Shown: in pieces, positions 22,240 to 33,350 of the stretch
Position numbering within the stretch: the first letter of the stretch is position 1
How the letters are laid out: each line of letters starts with the position of its first letter
Assembly (NCBI GenBank): GCA_015179045.1
Contig: WHUZ01000143.1
Span: 1 to 64,000 of the forward strand
Origin: Kalaharituber pfeilii
Taxonomy: Eukaryota; Ascomycota; Pezizomycetes; Pezizales; Pezizaceae
Direction of reading: 5' to 3'
Length of the DNA stretch: 64,000 nt
The notes under the pieces: model-generated
What the model was told of the DNA's origin: nothing
Seen by the model: the letters and a program-made list of their open reading frames with translations, nothing else
Databases searched by the model: none
Translations under genes and position numbers: made by a program

Positions 22240-22925
22240 TGCTCAACAGTATGGCAGCACATGAGTACCATAGCAGCGCGGTAGCAAGGTGAGTCCTAGC
22301 ATCATACCTATCATGCCTGTGGTAATTCTAACTTCTCGAATACGGCAGCAGTCGCAAAGTATGGCAGCATTCACGCAGCACGGCAGCTAGGTGAGTTGTG
22401 CCATCATGCTCATCACGTCGTGGCAAGGCTAACCTCTCACGTGTGGCAGAATACATCCTCATGGCAGCATTTACGCAGCACGGCAGCAAGGTGGGTTGTG
22501 GCATCATGCTCATCGGGTGGTGGCAAGGCTAACCTCTCGCGTGTGGCAGAATACATCCCCTCATGGCAGCATTCACGCAGCATGACAGCAAGGTGAGTTG
22601 TGGTATCATGCTCATCACGTCGTGGCAAGGCTAACCTCTCACGTGTGGCAGAATACATCCCTCATGGCAGCATTTACGCAGCACGGCAGCAAGGTGGGTT
22701 GTGGCATCATGCTCATCGCGTCGTGGCAAGGCTAACCTCTCGCGTGTGGCAGCATTTACGCAGCATGGCAGCATTCGCGCAGCATGGCAGCATTCAACGC
22801 AGTACAGCAGCATTCGCGCAGCACGGCAGCACTCACGCAGCATGGCAGCATTCACGCAGCATGGCAGCATTCGCGTGCTATGGCAGCCTACGCGTAGGAT
22901 GCATGACAGCATCGACGTAGCATAG
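22240..22925. repeat. Right ~100 bp tandem array of the foldback element
   Basis: Four or five units are in inverse orientation to 20030-20960 (ATCATGCTCATCACGTCGTG, then GCAAGGCTAACCTCTC). Many GCAGCATGGCAGCATTC modules cluster at the outer end. Confidence 0.8.
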
Positions 22926-23049
22926 CAGGCCCTTCAGTGTAGAAGCCTTTGATACTTTAGCATGTATATAGAATGAATATACTATTTTGATGAGTGGATA
23001 CATTGGATGTGGATGTAGACAGATAGAAGGCACTGCCTCCCAACTATAC

Positions 23050-23315
23050 AGGATTACAATTGCGTCCTGACCGTACAGCTATGCAATTGCGTCCTGACCG
23101 TACAGCTGTGCAATTGCGTCCTGACAGTACAGTTCTACAATTGCGTCCTGACTATACAGCTGCGCAATTGCCTCCTGACAGTACAGCAATACAATGGCGT
23201 CCTGACAGTATAGTTCTACAATTGCGTCCTGACTATACAGCTGTGCAATTGCCTCCTGACAGTACAGCAATACAATGGCGTCCTGACAGTATAGTTCTAC
23301 AATTGCGTCCTGACA
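23050..23315. repeat. Right subterminal minisatellite
   Basis: The inverse of the left array: CAATTGCGTCCTGAC[CT] recurs about every 30-40 bp, nine or so times. It includes a longer duplicated block of about 80 bp. Confidence 0.8.
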
Positions 23316-23523
23316 ATGGAACGCTGGATATGTGTCTGGAAGTGAACAGCAAAGGTCTGCATCTAGACACCACATTTTAACTCTAGCTTCCGGGTATTGA
23401 CAGCAGCAATGCGGTACCCAGGCATAGCAGTCAGAGGGCTGCGCACCCCGGGTGGCAAGTCTGCGTCAGAGGCGCTAGTGTCGTCTGACGCACAGGACGC
23501 AAAAATTTTCCGTTCCTGATGTA

Positions 23524-23643
23524 AACCGCGGGCATTATGTACTTAAGACTTATTTCCTTTGTTGTTCTTAGCTTAAATTAAACCCTCGCCATAGCCCATA
23601 GGGCGGCATGCGAGTAATGAAATAAAAAAATAAAAAAAAAAAA
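23524..23643 (+). mobile_element. ORF1-only LINE 3' UTR, right part, with tail A
   Basis: ATTATGTACTTAAGACTTAT matches the 3' UTR pattern of the 15.8 kb copy. Tail A and an A-rich end (23585-23643) follow. Joined to 19357 it completes the 3' end of the element encoding the 18347-19318 ORF1. Confidence 0.75.
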
Positions 23644-24779
23644 CATCTTCCCATCTTCCCATCCTTCCGGATAAGCTACCCTCTCACACCTAAAAGCTAA
23701 GTGATCCGCCGTTTGCCTTTCTCCGCACCCACACCTGCTCCCCTCCCCGGCTTTCCCTATCTTGATCTCCCATTCCTTTCCCATCCCCTTCCCCGTTCTC
23801 AGTCGGGTGAACGCAGTCGCTGCTCCCCTGCTCCACCCCATCACTGATCCCTTCCCCGTACCTTACCTTCCTCCTCTCCGCTGCACGTAGCTTTTTCCAC
23901 TTCTGGCGCAGCCCCCCCTCGGTCACTATCGATCTCCCTATGATATCTTCGCCGCCGCCTTGTTACCGGCGATGCCGATGTGTGCTTTCACCCACATCAG
24001 CTTAACATCTCCCCCCTTCTTTTTCCTCTCCGCTACTGCATCTACTACTCTTTTCAAGTCCCCAGTCCATGCTTTTCCTAGCCTCCCTGCCTTCCTCACT
24101 GCCGCAATAGCCGCCTGTGAGTCCGTCTGGATGATCAGGTTCACCGGTGCTGGTACTGCCTTCTCTACTCCCATTCTCATCCCCCTCACCTCCCCGTCCC
24201 AAACCGTTGCTCCCGTCCCCATCTCCTCTCCTCCCCCGCCATCTCACTTCCAAAAGCCCCCTCCCACTCTCCCTTTCTCGTTCATGCTACCGTCTGTGAA
24301 AACCGCGCCCGCCCCTTGTGTTGCCCAGAGGATGGACGCTTCCCACTCCACTCTCCCTCCCCCTTTGCGTCCTTCTCTCTGTATCTCTTCTACTTCCACC
24401 TTCCTGCACTTCCCTCCCCATGACACCTCATCCACCCCCTCCGGCATGACGAAGCTAACTTGGCTCTGCATCCTCCCGGCGACCGACTCAAAACCATCCC
24501 CTTTCTTCGTCGCCCAGCTCGCGCCCCAGTCCCTCCAGTCTCTTCCTCTCTCCTCTTCCTCTCCTTCCCCCCGGAAATCGGCAGTCCATACATCACCGTA
24601 TCCGCTCGGGTCCCCATGCCCCTCGCCACGAACCTCCCTTGCGCGGCGTCTAAGATCGTTTCTGCGCACTCCACACCAGCAATCCAGTTTATCTTGGCGC
24701 CGAGCCGCCGCTTGAAGGCGTACGGGTCTTGCGCCGACGTCGTCTTGCCTTTTCGCTTCTTGGTTGCGGGCCCCGGGGT

Positions 24780-24781
<2 letters not shown>
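23644..24781 (-). pseudogene. LINE ORF2 C-terminal region (RNase H and zinc-knuckle) fused to ORF1 sequence
   Basis: Reading minus, a short ORF1 piece (TKKRKGKTTSAQD ... FKRRLGAK) joins directly to sequence just before RNase H (INWIAGVECAETIL), so most of ORF1 and the reverse transcriptase are missing. RNase H motifs follow: FTDGS near 24300, TDSQAAI near 24130, and KAHIGIAGNKAA near 23960. Then comes a Cys/His knuckle (CGCGERQTADHLAFRC) at about 23690-23735. Several frameshifts separate these parts. The 3' UTR and tail are absent, and the sequence abuts the poly(A) of the plus-strand element. Confidence 0.75.
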
Positions 24782-24810
<29 letters not shown>

Positions 24811-24846
24811 CACGTGACCCCGCTTGCAGCTGTTCACCATGGCAGG
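24782..24846 (-). mobile_element. Tail-B insertion within ORF1 sequence
   Basis: Long poly(T), then CACGTGACCCCGCTTGCAGC and TGTTCACCATGGCAGGGC. The same ORF1/tail-B junction (CGGGCCC[CT]GGGGTGG then poly(T)) exists at 54027, so both loci descend from one ORF1 copy that already carried the tail-B insertion. Confidence 0.7.
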
Positions 24847-24904
24847 GCAGGACGAACTAGGTCAGATCCCAGTAAGGTTCGCAATATGATAGTCCGTGTC
24901 CAGC

Positions 24905-24931
24905 TCGGTTGCACTACCTACGAGGGGTAGT
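24905..24931. repeat. Short perfect hairpin GGTTGCACTACC
   Basis: GGTTGCACTACC and its complement enclose a short loop. The right half extends to CAACCAGACTA, which also occurs at about 3190. Confidence 0.5.
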
Positions 24932-25145
24932 GCAACCAGACTAATTGAACTGTGAAAGATTGACATCCTAGGTTGGCCTAGCGTGAAAGTTGCACCTCTG
25001 AGGCTCTGAATCGCCATCACACGAAGAGACAAGCGGTCAGCATCATAGTTGCAATCCCACAAACAATCACCACTGACTTACAAGTAATACTTCGCGAAAA
25101 ATCTCCCATCCAGAATACACCACAACCTTGCAGCAGCTAATAACG

Positions 25146-28100
25146 ATGGTCGGAGAGAAAGAAATCAGCACACAAGCATCGATCCCCAAGCAAAGAAAAA
25201 GGGATTGGTTCCTGAAGCCATTCAGGCGAGACGACCGAAGTCGCTCCCCTAGTCGTAGTGATGGGGATCAAATTTCGCCTGCGCATGTTCAACAATCTCC
25301 TCAGAATGTACAAGGAAAAGCGGGTAAAGAAGAGCAGGTGAATGCTGCTGACCCCGCAGGACAGCGGAATGCCGAAGGTTCAACCCCCCCCCCCCCCCCC
25401 TCTCGTCGCCCCAAAAAATAGAGTTCCGGGAGAGGAGACCTAATTCGATGCGGAGGAGGAGAAGCATTTCCCTCACTACAAACCTTGCCAAACCAACCTT
25501 CCGACCGCATCAGCCGGACAGCAGGACAATATTTCTGTCAATTTATGGGTGGAAGCGCATGAAAGTCTTCCAAAGGAAGTCAAAAGGATCCTGGTGGACT
25601 GCGGAATAATCATCAATGCAAAATCAAGCCAAACCGGATTTCTGGATGAAATTCTGCATGTTGCAAAGGAGGCAAAAGAGAAAGCGGAAGCGAAAAGTGG
25701 AAAATTCAAGATTGGGAGCATGGAAATAGATTTGGGTCAAAAGGTGCAAGCAATAATCTCCCATTTTGCCTCCTCGGGATAGAGCCCACCTATCTGTCTA
25801 TCATGTGGTGGATTGAGGCAGGTTGTTGCCAGAATACTAACAGGGTTTGGTCTGCCAGATCATTGTTGACAGACAGGAATCTATGGAAGCAGCACTGATT
25901 GGAATGGAACGCATTACTATGCTCATTAGCCAAGGTACCATATATGAGCAATTATATCTAACAATTGAGGAACCTTCTACCCAGGGGAGGGATGCAAAGA
26001 CCACCCTTTACAGAGCTCTTATAAAGTTATATGCAGCGATCCTGACTCTGTTGAGCATTCTCATGCGACATTTTACGAGTAATACAGGTACGTGGTATGC
26101 TCCTGTACTATATGGCTATATGTCTGCTAAGTACAATGCAAAAAATCATTTATATACATTAGCGAAACGTATTCTAAGAAGTGCAATCAATCCGGGTGCC
26201 ATTATAGAAAAACTGAAGGCATTAGATGGTCCAGAGTCCGCAGTGAACGCAGCAGCTGGAGTAGTAGAATCATGCTGTAGGTTTCCTCTAATACAACTTT
26301 CATGATACTCTGCCGCTAATTTAGCTGTACCACATGGAATACAGATCGGGCAGAGTCAAGACATTTCCATAAAGGTGCGGGGTTGCAATCACTATGCATG
26401 ATATATTCACTCTAAACTTCGCGGTTTATTCAGAAACTTTCAAGGATCTCAAAATGCTTCTGAAAAGTTTTGAGGCTATCCTAAACCGAGTGGACACAAC
26501 TGTTGCTAAGATGTACCGGAGAATTGAAGGTATATAAGTATTCTGTCTCGAAATTAAACCCTATACAGGAAATATTGACTTATTCCTGGTGTCTAGACAC
26601 GGAGAGAGTCAAGATCCTTGAATGGTTATCCAATATCCCGTATCGAGGCCACCATAACCATGCCCAAGAGGGCCGTGTGAAGGGTACTGGACAATGGCTT
26701 TTTAAACGACAAGAATTTCAAAGTTGGCTGAGGTCACAGCAGTCAGAAATGTTATGGCTGCACGGAATTCGTGAGTTGAACTTGTCATCATTCCTACACA
26801 AAGAGAATTGCTAACCAACCGACTTCAGCTGGTGCTGGAAAGTCAAAGCTCATGTAAGTATTAAGTCCTATATTTGCAAGGCAGGCTGCTAATATAAGGT
26901 GATAAACAGCTCTGCTGTCATTGATCATTTGCAACTAAAAGTGGACAAAGTCTCATTCTTCTATTGTAAGCGGGATGAAGAGCTCCGGAGGGATAGGCAG
27001 CAAATATTACTCGCACTAGTGAAACAGCTTGCATGTCCTGACAATGAGACAATCTGTACTATTGTACAGGAAATTTATGATAAGGAGCAGAAAGATCCTT
27101 CTGCAAGGAAGCATCTTCCCTTTGATGCAACAATCACCCTTCTTACCCAATTGGTAGACTGCTACCGAGAACCTATTATTGTCCTAGATGCTTTGGATGA
27201 ATGTCCCCAAAAGACCATTATAGACATTCTCGATGCATTCTTCACTATCATGAAGGCTTCGAAGGTTTCTGTGAAGGTGCTGGTGTCCAGCCGCCACAGC
27301 CTAGATATTGAGATTCGCATGCGGAATGTTCCTCATGTATGCATTGAAGCACGAGACAATGCTCAGGATATTCAAAATTATGTGGAAACTGAGTTAGAGA
27401 CCCGAATCAAGGCAAAGAGGTTGCTCCAGGGAAAGGTGTCACCAAACCTTAGAACAAAGATCAAGGAAGTGCTCCTAAGTGGTGCCAATGGAATGTAAGT
27501 TATATGAAATACTTTTTTATGATACCATAATACCTTGAAAGTGAGCGACTGCTATTGATTTCTAAAGATGCTTACAACCACAATAGGTTCCTCTGGGTTG
27601 ATTATCAGTTACAAGAGCTCTGTAGCCTACGTCTTGAGCGGGATGTTCTTGTGCGGCTGGGAAAGCTTCCTAAGGATTTGACCGAAGTTTATAATGAAAT
27701 CATGGCTTCAATAAAATCCCAACCTGGCAGTGAAGCTATTCTTGCAGAGCGTGCCCTGAAGTGGATCCTAGTTTATTCTAAACCATTGAGCCCTGAAGAA
27801 TTGTACGCAGCTTCGGAGGTCGACTCAAAGCTTCCCATAGATCAAACCGGTGAAGACACAGAGATCACAGGCGTAGGGATTGAAGTTGAGATTCTCCTCA
27901 GCTTTTGTTCGGGATTACTTGTTTTAGACAAGTCTCTTAGAGTCATTCGCTTTGCGCACTTGTCTGTACAAGAATATCTAGAAACAAGGATTGATGGGTG
28001 GGGTGTTTTGGACGCTCAACTTCTTGTCACTGAGGCTTGTTTATGGATCCTCCAAAGGTACGAGCATAGCTTAGAATCTTTCGAGAATGGCTTTTAACAG

Positions 28101-28354
28101 GCTCTGAGAATAGGTCAGAAGTGTACAAGGACCACTTAAAAGAGAAAAAGAGTGTGCAGCACCAGCAAATTCTCTATAGGTACTCTGCCAACTACTGGTT
28201 TAAACACTGCCGGTCTTATCAGTGTTTAATTACGCCCTTACCTGCAGCCGATACAACAGCGGCTGCTTCACAGCATCCTCGGGAACTCAAATTGCTGCAC
28301 AGCTTCTTGGGTTCTTTGAATGTCCCAAGCGAAGCTTACGTGAAGTGGGTACAG
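25146..28354 (+). pseudogene. NACHT STAND (NLR-like) protein, N-terminal and NTPase part, nine inferred introns
   Basis: The first ATG is at 25146. A disordered N-terminus meets an 18-base C run at 25384-25400, after which the frame closes; coding sense resumes in another frame from about 25444. From there exons join in frame: to 25743, 25859-26087, 26163-26276, 26325-26381, 26434-26529, 26597-26770, 26829-26853, 26910-27494, 27587-28057 and 28114-28354. After a helical N-terminal domain comes LHGIPGAGKS, a perfect Walker A assembled across a 25-nt microexon. Walker B is IIVLDALDE (about 27180), and a sensor-like VLVSSRHSLD lies near 27280. Downstream FLWVDYQLQEL and a winged-helix-like LSVQEYLETR are typical of fungal NACHT proteins. 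Such proteins oligomerise on nucleotide exchange and often act in heterokaryon incompatibility or immunity; that role is inferred. A frame break near 28345-28360 separates it from the ankyrin part. Confidence 0.8.
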
Positions 28355-28360
28355 TAAAAT

Positions 28361-29430
28361 GGTTAGAGCGGATGAGTGAGGGGCAGATAAGGCGGTCAGT
28401 GATAACTCCGTTACGACCTGTTTTTGCAGCGGCAATGGGTGGCCTGGGAGAGTTGATTAGCAGGCTGTGGTCCTCATAGGAGATCAATATGGACGAATGG
28501 AACAGTAGCAATGAACCCCTGCTTGATTTGGCTGCTATGAGTGGAGAAATATGGATAGTAAAACAAATGCTGGATCGAGGGGCTGATGTGAACTCTGCCG
28601 GTGGCGAGTATGGAACTGCCCTGGGTGCAGCTGCACGCAGGGGATATAAGGAAATTGTCACACTCCTGCTCGATCGAGGGGCTGATGTGAACTCTGCGGG
28701 TGGCAAGTATGGAACTGCCCTGGGTACAGCTGCAATCAAGGGATATAAGGAAATTGTCACACTCCTGCTAGATCGAGGGGCTGATGTGAACTCTGCGGAT
28801 GGCGAGTATGGAACTGCCCTGGTTATAGCGATAGGTCAGAGAGATAAGGAAATGGTCACACTCCTGCTGGACCGAGGGGCTGATGTAAACTCTGCGGGTG
28901 GCGAGTATGGAACTGCCCTGGTTATAGCGACAGATCAGAGAGATAAGGAAATGGTCATACTCCTGCTGGATCGAGGGGCTGATGTGAACTCTGCGGGTGG
29001 CAAGTATGGAGCTGCCCTAGGTGCAGCTGCATATCGGGGATATAAGGAACTTGTCACACTCCTGCTGGATCGAGGCGCTGATGTGAACTCTGAGGGTGGC
29101 AAGTATGGAACTGCCTTGGGCGTAGCTGCATATATAGGACAGAAGGCAATCGTCTCAGCTCTGCTAGATCGAGGGGCTGATGTCAACTCTGTGGGCGGTA
29201 CTTATGGAACTGCTCTGGGTGCAGCTGCCCATGTGGGACAAAAGGAAATCGTATCTCTTCTGCTGGATCGAGGTGCTAATCCATTCCCTGACCTTCCAGA
29301 GGGTCTTCGTTCACCTTTTGATTTGGCAGCCGCGGGGGTACACAATGATATAATGCAACTATTGGAGTCAAAGAGAGTCAACCCCACGCGAAATGAAGAC
29401 ACCGGTGCTGTTGATATGTTGGATCTCTAA
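28361..29430 (+). pseudogene. Ankyrin-repeat C-terminal part of the NACHT gene
   Basis: In a new frame (KWLERMSEGQ...) the sequence runs to an in-frame TAG at 28477-28479 and stays open from 28480 to the stop at 29428-29430. It holds seven near-identical 33-residue ankyrin repeats (LLLDRGADVNSAGG-x-YGTAL), a diverged eighth (LLLDRGANPFPD) and a short tail. In a healthy gene this would be the ligand-sensing C-terminus of the NACHT protein just upstream. The frame shift and stop mean that either the gene is dead or an unrecognised intron or sequencing error lies at 28340-28480. The 99 bp repeats differ mainly at positions 23-29 of the unit, which hints at diversification of the exposed surface. 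Confidence 0.8.
28590..29286 (+). repeat. 99 bp tandem repeats encoding ankyrin units
   Basis: Seven units share GATCGAGGGGCTGATGTGAA with only a few changes. High identity between repeats indicates recent expansion or ongoing homogenisation, a feature known for repeat domains of fungal NLRs. Confidence 0.8.
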
Positions 29431-30779
29431 ATCTACCAGGCCCAGTCTAATGTGCGGAGGTGCTGTATAAGCTAGTATAAATCTAGGCGCTATTGCGTGT
29501 TTAGAATTGAAGTGCATTTTTTCTCCTAATATATCTTGCTATTTTCTTCTACATACTGTCGTAACTTTGAACCCATGAGCGAGAGCAGTTATCTCTCGTA
29601 TGGAAACTACTTCAGCATCGAAGCCGCATATCAGTAACATCTTGGTCCTCACCACCCATCTATCTATCCATACTCATGATATCACTCTTCTTCAACTTGA
29701 ACGTCACTTCAGCACGAGATTCAAAACCCTACCGCTTTCTCTGGATCCCTCAGCCTTGTGTCGTGGCCCGAAAACTCTCCCATACTTAATTATGGGAAGC
29801 CCCCCCCCAGTGCGCCGCACTCACAATCATCTCCACACAGTGTGCACTCATTTGCCTCTGATCTTTCCTTTAGTGCCAGAACTTTTGTCCTTTTCACTCG
29901 GGGTTGCCAGGTGCGATGCAGGATCACGTAGCCCCTCAACTGCAATCACGGTTGTGCAGCGCATGGTTTTGCATAATCTTGAGATGAAAACCGTTGCATG
30001 CACGGCCCTCTGAGAGACTTGGGAGGAGGCTAGCCTATCAATTGAGACCATGTGATCCAATTGATCACACCTACACCCCGTACTCCTCCAACTTTCCTAT
30101 CTTACTTGACTTTCTCTTCTTTCCTGCTCCTCTTTTCTACTACTAACTCCAGTTAAGCCCTATGCTAGCTCTTGTCCAGTCTAGACTTACACTCCAGACT
30201 CAACCCCCTCACATTTCCCACGTACACCCACGTCAGTCTCGGTGATCTCTGCAACTGACTCCTCACCGGCACCTCCTTTGCTATCCCCTCCAGTGTCTCA
30301 ATATCCCCTTCAATTCCCCTCAAGTCAGAGCCTTCGATTCACGGTATTCCCGGCACCCCCAGCACCCAGCTCACGTTCGCCGCGGTTCCTTTCCATGAGA
30401 AGCTATAGAGTCTTTGCTAGCCTCCCTACTCAAAATTTCATCACTCGGCGCTTACTGCTCCTCCGCTCTACATATGCTCGCTGTATAATAAACCTTCGAT
30501 TTCGATCTCTAGGTCCACATCCATACCTCATATGGCTCTTCTTATGCGGTCTGACGCTCCTCGACGTGTCCATATTCCTTCCTTCGTGCTGCCTGCCAAT
30601 ACACTGTTTTTTGGCGTACCTGGGCAGGCTTTTATTTATTTTATTTTTCCGACCTGTTCTCCTCTGTTCAGAGCTACTAGCAATGTGATTCTCTCCAGTT
30701 GTTAACTACCACTAGTCTCTTGTTGCGCATTCTGTTCAATTTCCAAGCTGGTTTATTTGGTCCTTATCGGTGTCAAGTC
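29431..30779. other. 3' flank of the NACHT-ankyrin gene
   Basis: 29431-29540 is the probable 3' UTR, because similar sequence follows the paralogous fragment at 33215-33350. Open frames at 29600-30013 and 30242-30688 are pyrimidine-rich and show no recognisable domain, so I do not call them genes. Confidence 0.35.
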
Positions 30780-30853
30780 TTTTTTTTTTTTTTTTTTTTT
30801 TTTCTTAAATCACGTAACCGGTAACCCAGCTTATCGCTACTCGCTATGGCAGG
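30780..30853 (-). mobile_element. Diverged tail-B-only insertion
   Basis: Poly(T) then AAATCACGTAACCGGTAACC and CTATGGCAGGGTGG resembles tail B with a small internal insertion. GTGTCAAGT occurs at both borders (about 30770 and 30860) and may be a TSD. Confidence 0.55.
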
Positions 30854-31589
30854 GTGGGTGTCAAGTAGGTACTACTGTATATCACGACCGGGTGGTACAA
30901 ATGTGGTGCGGGGGAGTGCACTAGAATTGGAACTGTTATACGTATTGACACAATTGATACTGTATTAGGAATATACGCGTGCCGAAGCATATGCTTTTTA
31001 AAATCTCTTGCGAAACTGACATGAATGCTGACATCCGAGAATATTTTGCTGCCAAGCATTCAAAGCACAATACCTGGACACACAAATATAAGTGATACTG
31101 ATCATTCCCCCCTCTTAAAATACAACAGATATGTGATGTTTGGAGAACTCAAGGCCTTGCGAGATGAATTAAATGTTTAAAATATCTGGGCTTCAAATCA
31201 ATTGGGCAGCGTCTTACAGAGTACAAATAGATTAGTATAATCCGAATTATGTTTCACACTTAGGACAAAGACAGGTTCCATGCCAAGACTCTTTACTTTG
31301 GGTACTTATCGATGAGAGGTATTCCTGCGCAGCCCTCTCTCGACTGTTAACAGTTCTGTCTACGCTACTCACTTCCTTATTCACCCCTTGTTGCAATGTC
31401 GTCCCGTGTATTTACCCATCTATTAAGCCCCTTTACCTTTCAAAGCATTTTCTCTAACTTCTCATACCCCCGAACGAGCTTTTCCCATGCTTCTGTATCT
31501 GTCCTGCATGTATTTACAATGTCTCTCACTTTAAGAATATAACCGATATATGGATATTACCCCTTGCCGGAGGGTATGCCTGTACCTGG

Positions 31590-31655
31590 AGTATACTAGT
31601 ATTGCAACTGTTGAAGCCAAAGAGAGTTAATCCCTCGCAAATCAACGGCACCGGT
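31590..31655 (+). pseudogene. 3' end of a paralogous ankyrin gene, left of LINE insertion
   Basis: The sequence encoding QLLKPKRVNPSQ parallels QLLESKRVNPTR at the end of the 28480-29430 ankyrin gene. The match resumes after the LINE at 33215. It is a remnant of a second NACHT-ankyrin-type gene. Confidence 0.7.
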
Positions 31656-33202
31656 CTGAAGAGGGACATAAGGGAACACCGTGAGAAGCTGACCATGGAA
31701 GCGTCACAGGAAGGCTTTGAACTGGATCCACAGAAAGCAGAAACCATCATCATCGGGTTCAAGGGAGAGAGTTACAGGCTAGGAGGACTGTACATCGATT
31801 GGGAGTTGAAATTCGATGATCATTTTAATCGGCGGTTACACCTAGGCAAAGCAGCGTGGAGAGTAGCAGCCAGACTGAACGGAGTACCCCCAGCTAAAAT
31901 GAGACAGTTGTACACAGGGATAGCCAGGAACATTGCTACTTGGGGCTGCTGGGCATGGGCGAGGTACGCAAAAGGCGCCCCCCCAGAACGAAAGCTTAGA
32001 TTGCTGGAGAAGTGGCAATACGTTGTGGCGAGAGAAACCCATGGGGGGCGAGACGGGACGTGGTGGAAGGGCTAACTAACCTGGAATCTGTCGAGACGTT
32101 CGTGTATGGAGAGGCAGACAGGGTAGAAGCCCGAACACTGAGGTAAGAAGAGCCAGTCAGAAGACCACAGCCAGATAGCAGATACCTGAGGGGGTCGCTG
32201 GAGCATAAAGACCCCCTTCCTCTCTATGTACACCCGATACATCCATCTGACTTAGGTAGGGAGGAGTGGGAGAGGCTAATAGCCAAGGAGGAAGATGATG
32301 GGTGGACAAGCATTTACACAGATGGAAGTAGAATGGAGGACAAGACGGGCACTGGAGTGCATCAGACCGGGGAAGACACATCAATATACCTGGGAGAAAG
32401 ATGCACGGTCAATGATCTGAGCTGATAGCGGTTGGGGAGGCAATGCGGAGAGAGGGGGAGCTGCTAATTATCACAGACTCCAGGACCACGGTGACGAGGA
32501 TGAAGGGGATAGCCAGGGGGGACCTTACGCCGGAGGGTGCAGCGGAGCTGGTGAGGAGAAGGTGGGAGGAGAGGACGTCGAGAGGGGACCGAGACCTGGC
32601 GATCCTGTGGGTTAAAGCACATGAAGGGATAGTGGGTAACACCGAGGCGGACAGGGCAGCCAAAGTAGCCACGGCGTTACAATACCAGGACGAGACAGTG
32701 ACGGAGGCCGGCATCCGACAAGAGGAAAAGAGCAGGAGAGGGGAGGAGAGAAAGAGACTACAACTGACGTACAGACCACTGGAATACCTGGGGACCAGAA
32801 GGAGGGTGTCCACACTCGCAGGCATAATGGGGGACAAAGGACTGAGACAATGGAGATACCAGATAGGAAAAGAAGAGTCACCGGAGTGCAGGTGGTGTGG
32901 AAAAGCCCTCGAGAATTACAGACACATAACGAAAGACTGTGAGGCGTGGAAGAAGAGATTACCGGGAGGCGAGGCGGGGATGAAGATGCCAAAGGGGGGG
33001 GAGAAGGGGAAAAAGAAAGAGGGGGAGAAGGAGGGGATGAAACTGGTTGAGGTGTTGGACTGGGCAGCGAGCTAGTTTCTTTGTTTCACACACTCTACGT
33101 CTCTTTATGATTTATCAGTTACTATTTGTTCTTTATGTACCTAACACCTCGCCGTAGCCTATCAGGCGGCACGCGAGTAATGAAATGAAAAAAAATGAAA
33201 AA
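31656..33202 (+). mobile_element. 5'-truncated Tad1-like LINE with TSD (RT end, RNase H, zinc knuckle, tail A)
   Basis: AACGGCACCGGT occurs at 31644-31655 and again at 33203-33214. The insert begins in the C-terminal part of the reverse transcriptase (LGGLYIDWELKFDDHF, PPAKMRQLYTGIARNIATWG). RNase H follows: IYTDGS near 32315, SELIAVGEAM near 32420, TDSRTTV near 32470, and KAHEGIVGNTEADRAA near 32620. Next come a CxxC-H-C knuckle (CRWCGKALENYRHITKDC, about 32890-32940), a Lys/Gly-rich end with VLDWAAS and stop at 33073, a short 3' UTR, and tail A with an A-rich end. Stops and frameshifts at about 32075, 32140 and 32415 make it inactive. It supplies the link between tail A and an RT-encoding LINE. 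Confidence 0.9.
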
Positions 33203-33214
33203 AACGGCACCGGT

Positions 33215-33350
33215 GGTGGTCAGTGATACGTTGGAAGTTTAATTTTTGCACTTCTAGTTCCTATGTTCTACCCCGGAGGAGTTGATGTTTATAAGTTAGT
33301 ATGAGCGTAGGTCCTAATACTCATTCAAATAAAAAATACATTTCTCCTCA
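33215..33350 (+). pseudogene. Continuation of the paralogous ankyrin gene 3' end
   Basis: After the TSD the sequence resembles 29400-29530 (GATACGTTGGA, GTATAAGTTAGTAT-like, CTCCTAAT-like elements), the end and 3' UTR of the ankyrin gene. Confidence 0.6.

Larger units (their letters stand above)
19360..23521. mobile_element. 4.16 kb foldback element with minisatellite arms
   Basis: The element begins CATCAGGAC, ends TCCTGATG, and is flanked by TA (19358-19359 and 23522-23523). It sits inside the 3' UTR of an ORF1-only LINE. The two halves are diverged inverted copies: a terminal segment, then a ~40 bp minisatellite (19498-19845 and 23050-23315), a unique spacer, a ~100 bp repeat array (20030-20960 and 22240-22925), then non-repetitive matching DNA (21146-21360 and about 21850-22130). 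The centre holds a tail-A insertion. I see no transposase. Inverted arms built of tandem repeats are typical of Foldback/Galileo elements of animals, but those make longer target duplications. The TA flank fits Tc1/mariner better, so the classification is open. Confidence 0.8.

Noticed and set aside
19360..23521. CRISPR-like array
   Set aside because: Repeats are irregular, spacers are not unique, arms are inverted copies, and the genome is eukaryotic.
24002..24715. 251-residue plus-strand frame
   Set aside because: It is the antisense shadow of the LINE RNase H region, made of Ser/Pro codons from purine-rich sense DNA.
28861..29186. Antisense ankyrin-shadow frame
   Set aside because: It mirrors the 99 bp repeats; the plus strand gives true ankyrin repeats.
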